From positions 2,316 to 66,315 of the forward strand of contig JAULBX010017859.1 in the NCBI GenBank assembly GCA_032358255.1: 64,000 bases of DNA. The letters run 5' to 3'. Origin of the DNA: Heterotrichella gracilis. Taxonomy: Eukaryota > Sar > Xanthophyceae > Tribonematales > Xanthonemataceae. Each line of letters starts with the position of its first letter. Positions within the stretch are counted from its first letter, which is position 1. The notes beneath the pieces are model-generated. The model was not told the origin of the DNA. It made no database searches and was given only the letters and a program-made list of their open reading frames with translations. The position numbers and the translations under genes are program-made. Below are positions 54,901 to 63,983 of this stretch, one piece after another.

Positions 54901-56321
54901 GTGGATACTTTACCGATGTCGAAAGAGGACGTGACAATCAGCTGGTGCATAACTAGATCTTCCCCAAGTTCGGGCGCCAGTTTTTTAAGATCGATTTTGT
55001 CTGCAAACAATTGAATGTCTGCCATCACCCGTTTATTTTTCAATTGATGAATGCGAGCATTCAGTACAAATGGATTATTATTTAAAGCGTAAGTGCCTTG
55101 CACAACGAAATTTTCAGGTTCACCTTTGAGACTTAATTGACATGTAAGTTCAGACTGTTGAAATGGACCGGGAAGTGGAATACTTAATAGTTCTGCAAGT
55201 TCTTCCGTTGAAACACTAAGTGGTGAGAACTTGAGATTAAAAACCGGAGTGGTTCTCAATCTATAAACACTACCATAAACCTGTATGTTTGTTTTTTTCT
55301 TGACGTTTAAGGCAAGCTTTATAATGTTAAGGGTGTCGGCAAAATACATTAATTCACCTTGCAGGTATACTTTCGGCGCATTTGATTTAAAGAGTTTGTT
55401 GTTCTTATCAATAAGTTGAATGAGGCCTGGTGAAAAGTAGGATTGGTCAAGTTGCAGATGCATTTTTTTTCCATTTTTAGTTTCATGCATGGCCAATTCT
55501 TTAATGTTTAAATCTAGTCCGGGTAATTTAATACTTAAGGCATGCACGGCTGCGCCCTTGTAATTTTGAACACTTAGTTCTCTGGAATTCATTTTTACCG
55601 AGAGTGTATCCTGAATAAGAAAATCAAGACGTTTTAATTTAAGGTCAGCGCCTCCTGTGTTGTTCCAACCATGCAATTCGAGGTTTATATCTGCTATTTG
55701 TGTTTTTGAGTCACCTTTGCGAATCGTTAAATTGTGTTCATTTATTTCTAAATGTAGTACCTTAAATTTTGGCACGCCATCAGGTATGTAAAAGGGTTCC
55801 GGTTTTCCTTCTACGGTATCCACCTCATTTTTTTTCGAAAAGGCAAAATCAAATTTCCCTTTATTATATGTCAAACGATTAATGGTGATGGAATCATTCC
55901 AGAATAATTGATCAATAGCGAGCTCCGGAAAATCAAGAGAAATAGTATCACTTATTTTTTCAACTTTAATGAGAACATCTGTTAAACGAACCTCATTAAA
56001 ATCAATGAGCGGAATAACACTATAAGAAAATGGCGAACTGCTAGGTTTTATTCTCACTATGGCTCCAGAAACAATTAGATGCTCACCCTTAAACTCACCC
56101 GATAATAAGGATCCAAAATGAAGATCTACATCGGTGTTTTTAATTTCGAGCTTAACATTAGGTTTATCAAGTACAAATCCTGAAAGTTTAATGTTAAGCG
56201 GAAAGCTAATATGGATCGATTGAAACGAGATCCCTTTATTTTTTAAGTTTTGTAACAATAAAAAATAAGAACCAAAAAGTAAAATGGTTAATACTATAAG
56301 TGTATAAACTAGTTTTTTCAA
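51996..56321 (-). CDS. tamB: TamB, inner-membrane translocation and assembly protein
   Basis: 1441 residues, the large size typical of TamB. A single N-terminal TM (about 5-25) anchors it in the inner membrane, and the rest is a long beta-rich rod of repeated strands. The C-terminal DUF490/TamB domain lies at about 1050-1400. With TamL it spans the periplasm to carry lipids or outer-membrane proteins. It is upstream of tamL in a two-gene operon, abutting without a gap. A further gene, patatin, follows. Confidence 0.93.
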   Translation of the reverse strand: MKKLVYTLIVLTILLFGSYFLLLQNLKNKGISFQSIHISFPLNIKLSGFVLDKPNVKLEIKNTDVDLHFGSLLSGEFKGEHLIVSGAIVRIKPSSSPFSYSVIPLIDFNEVRLTDVLIKVEKISDTISLDFPELAIDQLFWNDSITINRLTYNKGKFDFAFSKKNEVDTVEGKPEPFYIPDGVPKFKVLHLEINEHNLTIRKGDSKTQIADINLELHGWNNTGGADLKLKRLDFLIQDTLSVKMNSRELSVQNYKGAAVHALSIKLPGLDLNIKELAMHETKNGKKMHLQLDQSYFSPGLIQLIDKNNKLFKSNAPKVYLQGELMYFADTLNIIKLALNVKKKTNIQVYGSVYRLRTTPVFNLKFSPLSVSTEELAELLSIPLPGPFQQSELTCQLSLKGEPENFVVQGTYALNNNPFVLNARIHQLKNKRVMADIQLFADKIDLKKLAPELGEDLVMHQLIVTSSFDIGKVSTLNKFDIHLQSDSVLYKNNRLIHPDLNVSFKNKTTEFWLESNKQNWKISVTAFGDLLQSKDIRFTGYAYLEDLGKIMKDYPTGLLSADFNGQVNRSTDSLFVFFELEKLLLTSKTGNKNQFQSSEIKFIKKESNYFFGIKTGANDVLKTEFSDDLISWIKNPKKEKSSLPDFYLTSTIELDSTLTEQFIGTKIHFDLKKLELRAASTNVKALIDIPLITFGPNSVKNLKSSLTYDQNEKEAELQIGHIITNFLNLDSLKTSVTLHHTDSLTYQLTGKVPSINQSLQLSGGLNLLPESYHICFTKQNSLQLGEQNWQYINGEGIFINKETKKVSGNLQVANQEQKIIFSDLNEAIFLELDSINMGPIVDIFVKDFEVDARLSLKTSYNQQKDELALAGKLSKMELDSISLGTTSFSANISPSKQDFATQLVSSAWEMHLKAQKTSDESEIEASIDQLNLSKLDSIFHLVSSDVELSGQLKGDVKFVNGKTKTSEGQLEFDKFHFKMKEFGTETNIDKQQIKLSDHFIRLNDFIITDVAKNEIKLNGKIGLNEEDQNLLSIVSKKFIVFTNDKPNAITKGKLEIESDLKIKGGINNLAISGDLNLLKGGNINHYYKSSVSLNGTTDDVIFINFSEEEEKKFIRKPIKRQFPIQWNVNMNIGSTEVYVLMDKTKQNYVKLYASGDLQLRKGKEMLPEIFGSISSTQGKIYYDLPIVSDVEMNIVQAKTQWNGDLKNPVLNFKGVETFRVTPNEMSADLTDKKNRVPVNVTAMVNNKTLKNFELNFDISSGNADVQNMLSALPAETKESYAINMLLFGKVNNDSKNQSSSMSLVVAKLNEISRRNIKNAELSFNVVNNAEQDINGNREANRIGYDFSKGFFNEKFKVSVGGNFDIGATPAASKSSPLGSIQLEYVMKEEPNLTLQLKRENSYRGPINGQVDESSVSFNYNKRFKNLFRSTKAKKEVISDKQK

Positions 56322-56475
56322 TTAAGATTTAAAAATACTAATAATGGTGAAATAAGAAACCAATAGGCTTTAAAACAACGCATGATCATTCCCAATAAAT
56401 AAATTATTACGCGATGTCGATCTTTGATAAAAATGGATGTTCTTCTGAATCATTTGGTTTATCATAAGAAACAAC

Positions 56476-57222
56476 TTACTTCATCAATAGCACGATTGCG
56501 ACAGCAATTGCGATGATAATGAAAAAAACAATCCAAAATAGTAAGTAAGCGGTCAGACTTAAAAAGAACACTTTAATTTTTGAAACTTTATTAAACACTT
56601 GTAAAAAGGCCCAAAAGAGCAAGACAAAATTGATGGGAAGATTCCATACTGTTAAATTTTTTAAGTGATGTATCTGGTTAAAATACAACAAGACCGGAAA
56701 AGTTAATATGGAAATAAATAGACGTTGTCCGGCTAAATAAGCATTCATGATCAGATGCTCCATGAAATTATAATGTTGTTTATAGAAAGCGATATAACTT
56801 CCAAAGGCAAATAGGGGTATGGTAAGGAGCTGAAACAAATACAAATGAGAACCTAAAAACTCGTTGAGTTGTGTGAGTTGGTTTTTTGTTAAACTATCAT
56901 TTGTAGTATTTATTTCGCCAACTTCACTGATATGAAAATGATGATACAAGTAGCCATAAATAGTTGATAAAACTATTACTAAAGAGATGGGTTTAAAGTG
57001 CTTGACTCTTTTGCCTTCAATAAACTCGTGAATGGTATAACCTGGTCGAGTAAATAGTTCTTTAAAGGTGAACAATATTCCTTTATCCATGTGCAGCAAG
57101 CCATGTTGAATATCATGCCACATATAATGTAAGTTAATTTTATGGGTGCTTGCTTCTTGTCCACATTCAGAGCAGAATTTGCCGTAAAAGGTCGTATGGC
57201 AGTTTTTACAAATGGTCGGCAT
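56476..57222 (-). CDS. DUF3667-family membrane protein with zinc ribbon
   Basis: 248 residues. N-terminal CxxC...CSECGQE zinc ribbon (residues 5-24), then the DUF3667 signature (HDIQHGLLHMDKGILFTFKELFTRPGYTIHEFIEGKRVKHFKPIS near 34-80), followed by four to five TM helices. Function unknown; the family is common in Bacteroidota. It is 154 bp from tamB and on the same strand; cotranscription is possible but not shown. Confidence 0.87.
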   Translation of the reverse strand: MPTICKNCHTTFYGKFCSECGQEASTHKINLHYMWHDIQHGLLHMDKGILFTFKELFTRPGYTIHEFIEGKRVKHFKPISLVIVLSTIYGYLYHHFHISEVGEINTTNDSLTKNQLTQLNEFLGSHLYLFQLLTIPLFAFGSYIAFYKQHYNFMEHLIMNAYLAGQRLFISILTFPVLLYFNQIHHLKNLTVWNLPINFVLLFWAFLQVFNKVSKIKVFFLSLTAYLLFWIVFFIIIAIAVAIVLLMK

Positions 57223-57272
57223 CCGCTGAAGGCTTCGAAGAGCTAATTTAAGATCAACTTACTAGATGAATC

Positions 57273-58025
57273 TTATTTTTGAGTATAAAAAACAAAACCA
57301 ACACCTAAGTTAAGAAACTGCATTTTATCAAAGGATTTAACTGGTGCAAAACTTCTGGAGATCAAATAAGTGTCTAATTTGCCGGAGCTGTAATCAGCAG
57401 AAACCTGAAAGGCCATAATTTTAGGAATGAGGTAGAAATTAAAGTCAATACCAAAGTTATAAGCAAAAGCAAACTTTGATTCAAATGAGATAATGTCGTC
57501 ATAAATTAGATTATTATTAGCATCATAGGTTTTTATTTCAAAGGGACGGAAGGAGTTATAAATCACACCGGCTTGACCGTTAATTCCCATTTTAATTCGT
57601 TCCGTGAAGTAATAATCATAATTTAATCCCAAGGTGGTTAAAAGGGGTTGATGTTGTCCTCCGCTGACTTCTGTTTTATTTCCTAAGTATGCAGTAAATT
57701 CCTTACTCATGGCCTCATTATCAAGATCCACCCATGAATAAGTGGTTAAGAAAACAAATGAAAATCCTTTACCAATATTGTTTTTGGAATTAAACGCTAC
57801 TCCATACCCTGGTTTAGCAAATCCACCTTTTTCAACATCCGTTTTACCAAATTCCCCCATCGGTAGTGCAATGAATCCACCAATATAGGTGGCTTTGGCC
57901 GGATATTCGATTTGTTTAGATGCAGGTGTTGATTCGTTTTTTTGCGCCGGTTCTGTTTGTGCTTTTAAATTTAAAGCACATATAATAAAAGAAACAGTAA
58001 TTAACTTTTTAAGTGATGTTTTCAT
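57273..58025 (-). CDS. Outer-membrane beta-barrel protein, about 8 strands
   Basis: 250 residues. Signal peptide (ALNLKAQ), then strands with YIGGFIALPMGEFG near 47, FVFLTTYSWVD, LLTTLGLNYDYYFTERIKMGINGQAGVIYN and an aromatic C-terminus (LNLGVGFVFYTQK). This is the general OmpW/porin-like barrel found in many Bacteroidota; no ligand is evident. It lies next to the DUF3667 gene and the divergent DUF4421 gene. Confidence 0.78.
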   Translation of the reverse strand: MKTSLKKLITVSFIICALNLKAQTEPAQKNESTPASKQIEYPAKATYIGGFIALPMGEFGKTDVEKGGFAKPGYGVAFNSKNNIGKGFSFVFLTTYSWVDLDNEAMSKEFTAYLGNKTEVSGGQHQPLLTTLGLNYDYYFTERIKMGINGQAGVIYNSFRPFEIKTYDANNNLIYDDIISFESKFAFAYNFGIDFNFYLIPKIMAFQVSADYSSGKLDTYLISRSFAPVKSFDKMQFLNLGVGFVFYTQK

Positions 58026-58156
58026 ACAAAATATAAGATTGGTTATTTTAAAATTAATAATATTTAGTCATACAAATGTTAAACAATTGAAAATAGTTAT
58101 TGTTTTCAATATATTTATTTTTTTATTTTTATCAATTTCCATTTGTAAGATTAGCA

Positions 58157-59281
58157 TTGTTCAAGATCAGCGTCATATTTTACCCATTTAGTAAAAAATT
58201 ACTATTTCGTAATTCTTTTATTTTCCTTCTTTGCTTAGGGCATTTTGCTTCATTTTCTCAGGCACAAGTCAATATTGAAAGCAAATATTCTAAACTTACC
58301 GCTTTTGATACAAATTACATTTATAAGTATGAATCAAAACTGGTTATTGGTCCTTGTCTCTCATATCGTAATTATAACATTGCTTTATATCCTCAGGTAA
58401 CATTTGATAGCATTACCATTCCAAGCTTGGAGTGGCGCTCTCCATCCAATCGTTTTTGGGGTATTGATTTTAGTTATGATAAGTTTGGATTCACTTTCAG
58501 CTTTGCCAGTGTAGAACCTAAAAGTGAACAAGAAAAAAAAGGGCCTTCGAGCAGTACCAGTTTCGGAATCTCGTATGGAGGCAATCGCTGTTTTATTGAA
58601 ACATCCCTTCGCAGTTACAAAGGCTTTTACGAAAGAAATAGTCTTCTAAGAGATTCAACATTAGAAAATTATTATCAGGCTCCCAATCTGGCAGCCTATT
58701 TATTCAATCTCAAGTTTTGGTATTTCACCAACCACCACAAGTTTGCATTTAAGTCCTGTTACGGCGGATTGTACAGGCAAGTAAAAACAAGCGCCAGTTT
58801 TGTGTTTAGTTCTAATTTGCATTTTAGCGCGATTTCAACCGATAGTTCCATTGTGCCCGATCCGGATAAACAGTATTTCGACAATGCGCTTTCGGTGAGC
58901 AGTGTTGGTTGCGCCGGTATATCAGTCTTTGGCGGAGCCGCTGTTAATTTTGTGATCAAACGAGGTTTTTTTCTTAACCTGGCATTTGTGGCAGGACCAG
59001 ATTTTCAAGGTTTAAGTACCGTTACAAATACATCCCCCGATCCTATTACACGGAATTATGTGAATTACGCTCATGACATCAAATTTGCCACAGGTTTTAA
59101 TTTAAAATATTGGTATCTCACCTTTACATTCAGCCATGAAATGAACCGCTTTAATAATGAACTAATAAAAATGAGAACAAGACAAAACTCATTAAGTTTT
59201 AACCTGGGTTTTAGATTGGGCGTTAAGAAACCGCCATTATATGATAAATTTCAACGAACCTGGTTGTATAATGCTTTTTAA
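58157..59281 (+). CDS. DUF4421-like outer-membrane barrel protein
   Basis: About 374 residues. No ATG or clear start exists; TTG 58157 gives a signal peptide (KLLFRNSFIFLLCLGHFASFSQAQ), TTG 58100 a longer one. The body has repeated barrel strands (LEWRSPSNRFWGIDFSYDKFGFTFSFAS, GISYGGNRCFIETSLRSYKGFYERN, LNLAFVAGPDFQ, LSFNLGFRLG), resembling DUF4421. Function unknown. It is divergent from the barrel gene at 57273. Confidence 0.65.
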   Translation: MFKISVIFYPFSKKLLFRNSFIFLLCLGHFASFSQAQVNIESKYSKLTAFDTNYIYKYESKLVIGPCLSYRNYNIALYPQVTFDSITIPSLEWRSPSNRFWGIDFSYDKFGFTFSFASVEPKSEQEKKGPSSSTSFGISYGGNRCFIETSLRSYKGFYERNSLLRDSTLENYYQAPNLAAYLFNLKFWYFTNHHKFAFKSCYGGLYRQVKTSASFVFSSNLHFSAISTDSSIVPDPDKQYFDNALSVSSVGCAGISVFGGAAVNFVIKRGFFLNLAFVAGPDFQGLSTVTNTSPDPITRNYVNYAHDIKFATGFNLKYWYLTFTFSHEMNRFNNELIKMRTRQNSLSFNLGFRLGVKKPPLYDKFQRTWLYNAF

Positions 59282-59465
59282 TGATAGACACTATAAAGTC
59301 GTTTATAGATAATCAGTTATTAAGTATAAGTGAGTGGTGAATTTAGATTCAAAATAAATTAATTAAATCGCAACAAAATATGAAGTCCATTTGTTCTCTT
59401 TTCTAATGTTATAAAAGAAATAAAGTTCATTATAAAAAACACTATTTATACAATATTTAAAAAAC

Positions 59466-60740
59466 ATGAGAGAAATAAAATCAATTGACACTTCATGTAA
59501 AAGCTGGATCTTGTTTTTTTTCGTCCTGTTTTTTATTCAGCATTCCAAGGCTCAGCTTTCTAAAGATCTTTCTCACTTTAAATCATTTGCTTATCATGAT
59601 TTTAAGTTGAATGAGACAACTTTAGATATCATGACGAAACTAAATACCTCTCCATTATACGTAAGCACATTTAAATATGGAAAAGTAAAAGATAAATTGG
59701 ATGACATTAATAATTTTATGCAATGGTATCTTAAGTATTTTCCTTTTCCATATGCTTCTTATAGTAATGAAACGAGTTGGTTGTTTGGTTTGAGTAAATA
59801 CAATGCCTTTAGGTTAGGAAGGCACGGCAAAGTAGATTCTTTAACTCAGGCATCAAGCGTCACCTGCTTCCTTTATGCCACTCTCAATAAACAGTATAAA
59901 ATTGTATTGGAAACCAATTTTATGTTCGATAAAAATAATTACAATTGGAAAACCACTTTGGCCTATGTGGATTACCCTTTAGAGTACTTCGGCATTGGCA
60001 ATGAAACAAATCGTGCTGATAAAAAAACACTAATAACCACCGATTGGCAAATGAGCTCCTACTTTCTTTTTAGAACATGGAAAAAATGGTATATAGGTCC
60101 GGTACACGATATTTATAATTATGAAAAAGTTGAATTAGCTGAGGATGAAGCTCAGTTGCCAAATTATAATACCAGTGCCGATCATGTTTTAGGAACCCAA
60201 TCAGGTCTTGGCGTAAAAATCATTATGGAAGGTCGTGATAATCGTTTAAATGCCAAAAAAGGATATTATGTAGAAACTAGTTACCAGATCTTTAGTGACG
60301 TCATTGGAAGCCAGTTTAATTACGATGCTTTTTATGCTGATTTTAGGTATTATTTACCACTCATGAAAAAAGTGACATTAGGAATGCAGGTGCATACGGA
60401 AGCTAAAGCAGGCGATGTTCCTGTTCAATCACTCGCTTTATTGGGTGGTGATTATTTTATGAGAGGAACCTACAGGGGTAGGTATAGAGACAATGTACTT
60501 TTTGATGGACAAATGGAGTTGAGATTCCCAATTTACTGGATCTTTAGTGGTGTGATCTTTAATAGTCTTGGTCAAGTAGCAGCTTCTTACGATGAATTAT
60601 ATTTAAATAAATACCATTATAATTACGGAGCAGGCTTGAGGCTTACCATGGACTCAGAACACGACGTAAACATTCGTTTTGATGTTGGAAGAAGCAGTGA
60701 TCAAACAATTTTTATTGTAAACGTTTCGGAAGCATTTTGA
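59466..60740 (+). CDS. POTRA-less Omp85-family outer-membrane protein
   Basis: 424 residues with a signal peptide (FIQHSKAQ). A short N-terminal region leads directly to a barrel similar to BamA/TamA surface antigen, with the loop motif LGGDYFMRGTYRGRY near 315 (RG-type loop), DNRLNAKKGYY near 255, and C-terminal FIVNVSEAF. Canonical Omp85 proteins have at least one POTRA domain before the barrel; here there is none. Possibly a Bacteroidota surface antigen variant. It is followed 56 bp later by an M48 protease. Confidence 0.85.
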   Translation: MREIKSIDTSCKSWILFFFVLFFIQHSKAQLSKDLSHFKSFAYHDFKLNETTLDIMTKLNTSPLYVSTFKYGKVKDKLDDINNFMQWYLKYFPFPYASYSNETSWLFGLSKYNAFRLGRHGKVDSLTQASSVTCFLYATLNKQYKIVLETNFMFDKNNYNWKTTLAYVDYPLEYFGIGNETNRADKKTLITTDWQMSSYFLFRTWKKWYIGPVHDIYNYEKVELAEDEAQLPNYNTSADHVLGTQSGLGVKIIMEGRDNRLNAKKGYYVETSYQIFSDVIGSQFNYDAFYADFRYYLPLMKKVTLGMQVHTEAKAGDVPVQSLALLGGDYFMRGTYRGRYRDNVLFDGQMELRFPIYWIFSGVIFNSLGQVAASYDELYLNKYHYNYGAGLRLTMDSEHDVNIRFDVGRSSDQTIFIVNVSEAF

Positions 60741-60754
60741 TCCATTCAATTTAG

Positions 60755-60762
60755 TAATTTTG
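60755..60762 (+). promoter_or_regulatory. Probable -7 element of the M48 protease gene
   Basis: TAATTTTG matches TAnnTTTG, 35 bp before the ATG, between the POTRA-less Omp85 gene and the protease. A -33 element is not clear. Confidence 0.45.
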
Positions 60763-60796
60763 CATATTTAATTTATCAGTCATTCATAATAGTCAA

Positions 60797-62257
60797 ATGA
60801 GTAAGCACACTAAAAAGTATACAGTAGTAAAATTAACAGGTCTTGTAAGTTTATTGATAATTACCAACTTGAGCATCGCGCAAAGTTATGTGAGAGACGT
60901 TAAAATGGGCGATCGGGCGGCAAAGCAGGTGGAACAGGAAATGGGTATTTATAAGCACGATTCTCTCGAAAAGGTCATTAATTCCATCGGTCAAAAACTT
61001 GTCAGTAACCTCGAAAAAAAACCAACTGAATTTACATTCGTCTTTCATCTAATAGATACTGATGTCCCAAATGCATTTGCACTTCCGGGTGGTCACGTAT
61101 ATGTCACGCGTGGCATTCTTCCTCTGGTTCAAAATGAAGACGAACTGGCGGGAATTATGGGTCATGAGATCGTTCATGTGGTTAACAGACATTCGGTAAG
61201 ACAAGTGAACAGAGAAATAGTACCGGCAGTTCTGAAGATTCCGGGAAATATTGTGAATGCGCTCACCTTTTCTCACATCGGATCTCTCTTAAATCTTCCT
61301 ATTGATCTCATCTCATCTCCTTTTATTGCTTCTTACAGCCGTAAACACGAAACAGAGGCAGATGAAGAAGGCATAAAATTGGCACAGCGATCAGGTTACA
61401 GACCTGAAGCCTTAGCAGAGGTTTTAGCCCGACTATCGAAAGGAATAGAAGTGATAACCGGTCAAAAGGAAAAAAGAAGTTATCTGGCAGATCATCCGTA
61501 TACTCCAAAGCGGGTGGAAGACATCAACAAACAATTAGCGAAATTTGGTAATAAAGTAGAAAAATCAACCATTTATCCCAACAATCAAAAATTTCTCGAA
61601 CAGTTCAATGGCTTGTGTTATGGAGTAAATCCCAAAAATGGTGTGTTCGTGGACAGTCTTTTTGTGCATCCTGAACTCAAATTTTCAATGATCATGCCAT
61701 CCGGATGGGTGAACGTGAATGAACCTACTGTCGTAGCTTCTTCGCCTAAAAGCAAAGATGCAGTGGTTTCCCTTGGAATTACGGATGGTAAAAAATCGCC
61801 AAAGGAATTGGGAAAGGAAATGGAAAATAAGATCGTTAAATCTCAAGGAACCAGCATAAAGTTTTCAGGCGATACGCTTATTAATTCAAATCCGGCTTAT
61901 TTGTTGCGTTTTACCAATCTAAACAAAGGTAAACTGGCTACCATGGAGTTTATATGGCTTTCATTTAATAACCAGGTATATCAACTATCCGGCTTCTCTT
62001 ATGCTGAAAAAGCCAATCTAACTGCCAATGCCATACGCAGTTTTAAAGCAGCCAACGCAGATGAGTTTAGCAAGGTGATGATCCCGGAAATTATCATTGT
62101 TTCCGCAAAAAATAACGAATCGATCGCTGACCTTACTAAACGCTCAGATAATAAACTCAAAGCCGAACTCATTTATGTTTATAACGATTGCAATGCACAA
62201 ACTCTTTTGCCTGAGAATAAATCGGTAAAAATTGTGCAAACCATTAAGTATAAATGA
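60797..62257 (+). CDS. Secreted M48-family metalloprotease
   Basis: 486 residues with a signal peptide (SIAQ). HEIVH at 123-127 is the zinc site and Glu187 (EADEEG) the third ligand. The pattern FALPGGHVYVTRGIL near 95 is family-specific. A C-terminal region (about 290-480) of unknown fold follows, where BepA has TPRs. M48 proteases such as BepA and LoiP handle outer-membrane protein quality control. Its location behind an Omp85-type gene fits that role. Convergent with the Na/Pi gene, separated by 34 bp. Confidence 0.9.
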   Translation: MSKHTKKYTVVKLTGLVSLLIITNLSIAQSYVRDVKMGDRAAKQVEQEMGIYKHDSLEKVINSIGQKLVSNLEKKPTEFTFVFHLIDTDVPNAFALPGGHVYVTRGILPLVQNEDELAGIMGHEIVHVVNRHSVRQVNREIVPAVLKIPGNIVNALTFSHIGSLLNLPIDLISSPFIASYSRKHETEADEEGIKLAQRSGYRPEALAEVLARLSKGIEVITGQKEKRSYLADHPYTPKRVEDINKQLAKFGNKVEKSTIYPNNQKFLEQFNGLCYGVNPKNGVFVDSLFVHPELKFSMIMPSGWVNVNEPTVVASSPKSKDAVVSLGITDGKKSPKELGKEMENKIVKSQGTSIKFSGDTLINSNPAYLLRFTNLNKGKLATMEFIWLSFNNQVYQLSGFSYAEKANLTANAIRSFKAANADEFSKVMIPEIIIVSAKNNESIADLTKRSDNKLKAELIYVYNDCNAQTLLPENKSVKIVQTIKYK

Positions 62258-62291
62258 AAATAAGATTGATCAAAAAAGAACAGATCTTTTT

Positions 62292-63983
62292 TTATTGGTG
62301 ATATGTATTGGGAAGGTTTTCAAAGTTCTCAGCAGTTTCACTATCCAACAAAAAGTCTTTTAAAGAAAAAAGTAATGCCTTTGAGGAAGAATAAAGTTCC
62401 CTGTTTAAATTAAATAAGGTTGAAATATCAACTTCACTTAGACTTTTTTCAGCGGTTAATTTTAAAGAAGTGCTGATTCTTTCCTCATACTCCTGCCTTA
62501 AAGTATTTAAGCTATTTACCAATAATTCAAAATTAGCCAATGTTTCTGAGCGATTGATTAATGGGAATAATTCTTCATAAAATTTTTTATGTTGCAATTG
62601 CATGAGTATATAGGCATTGTATTTAATATTATTAGCCGAATTCCTTAGGTTCAAAATATCATCGTATATATCTTTCATACCTTTGGCTGAATACATAGCG
62701 TTTCTCAATGATGCCATGAGTTGATTTAAGTGAAGACGATTACTCTCGTCAGTTTCAGAGTCAACCAGTTTCGAATAAAAAGTCAATATTTCACCTTCGG
62801 CTTTTTTTAAAATAATATACTTTTCTTTAAAACCGGCTTCTTTTGTAATAATGTTTTTTTGATGAAGTAACTTTTCAAATTCATTTTCGGAAGCTTGATC
62901 AGTCGAAACATGAAATACCTCCATATTCAATTGCATGATTCGATAAATGAAGAGTCCAACTTCTTTTTCAAGCATTTCTGAGGCTGTATCTTTGATTTCC
63001 GGACTCGTTGTTTCAAGATAATACGTGGCTGCTGTTTGGGGTTCAATAAATTGCTTTTCAAGGAAGTTAGAAAATCCATCTAAAAAGAAATAAACCAAAA
63101 TGACACCACTGATGTTTATAAAACTCTGAAAGGCCACTAAAATGAAGATAGGATCGTTTATACCGATATAATCAGACAAAAGATGAATGATCGGTTCTAA
63201 TAAAATAAACCCAAATGCAGAGGTAAGAATGTTGAATAAAATATTACCCATGGCAACTCTTTTTTTTGCCGCAATTCCACCTATTGAGCCAATAAACAAT
63301 TTTACAGTAGTACCAAGTTCTGCTCCCAACACTACTGCCACGGCCGTTTCAATGGGAATGATGTTGGCAAACAAGGCACTTAACGCTAACACAACCGTTG
63401 CTGAACTGGTTTGAATTAAGGCTGTAATGATAAAGCCAATTAGAACGAAAACAATAAGAGCTTGATTTAAATAGGGTGTAAAATCAAAATCGCTGATCAA
63501 GGATTCCATGCTGCTTTTCATGAAGTCCAGGCCCAGAAAAAGTAAACCTATTCCCATTCCCAATTTGGAAAACAGTAGAAGTCTTTTGTTTTTTTTAAAT
63601 ACTATAAAGCCTAAACCACAAACAGCAATTATGGGAAGTGTGTACGAGTTTAAATCAATTTTAAATCCAAGTAAAGCAACCAACCAGCTATTAACTGTTC
63701 CGCCTATATTGGCGCCCAAGGCCACGCTCATGGCGTTGCGCATCGATAACATGCCGGCACCAACAAAAGAGAGTACAATCAAATTGACAATAGAACTGCT
63801 TTGCAAGACGGCGGTTACAAAGGTGCCACTCAAAATAGCACTTAATTTTTTCTTCGTGTGTTTTTGTAAAAAAAGTTTGAAAGACCTTCCTTCCATACCT
63901 TTTATAGAATCTTCCAAATGGAACATGCCATATAAAAACAAACCAAGACCGGCAAGTATTTTCCAAATATCAGTTAAAGCCAT
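62292..63983 (-). CDS. Na/Pi cotransporter family protein with PhoU-like tail
   Basis: 563 residues. Two QSSS/QTSS motifs in repeated TM bundles (about 5-300) are the NptA/Na-Pi cotransporter signature (TAVLQSSSIVNLIVLSFVG, TALIQTSSATVVLALSALF); a cytoplasmic helical PhoU-like domain follows (about 330-560). It would move phosphate with sodium at the inner membrane. It starts 17 bp from the window end, so its promoter is not visible. The 34-bp convergent gap to the protease holds a weak A/T hairpin. Confidence 0.93.
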   Translation of the reverse strand: MALTDIWKILAGLGLFLYGMFHLEDSIKGMEGRSFKLFLQKHTKKKLSAILSGTFVTAVLQSSSIVNLIVLSFVGAGMLSMRNAMSVALGANIGGTVNSWLVALLGFKIDLNSYTLPIIAVCGLGFIVFKKNKRLLLFSKLGMGIGLLFLGLDFMKSSMESLISDFDFTPYLNQALIVFVLIGFIITALIQTSSATVVLALSALFANIIPIETAVAVVLGAELGTTVKLFIGSIGGIAAKKRVAMGNILFNILTSAFGFILLEPIIHLLSDYIGINDPIFILVAFQSFINISGVILVYFFLDGFSNFLEKQFIEPQTAATYYLETTSPEIKDTASEMLEKEVGLFIYRIMQLNMEVFHVSTDQASENEFEKLLHQKNIITKEAGFKEKYIILKKAEGEILTFYSKLVDSETDESNRLHLNQLMASLRNAMYSAKGMKDIYDDILNLRNSANNIKYNAYILMQLQHKKFYEELFPLINRSETLANFELLVNSLNTLRQEYEERISTSLKLTAEKSLSEVDISTLFNLNRELYSSSKALLFSLKDFLLDSETAENFENLPNTYHQ

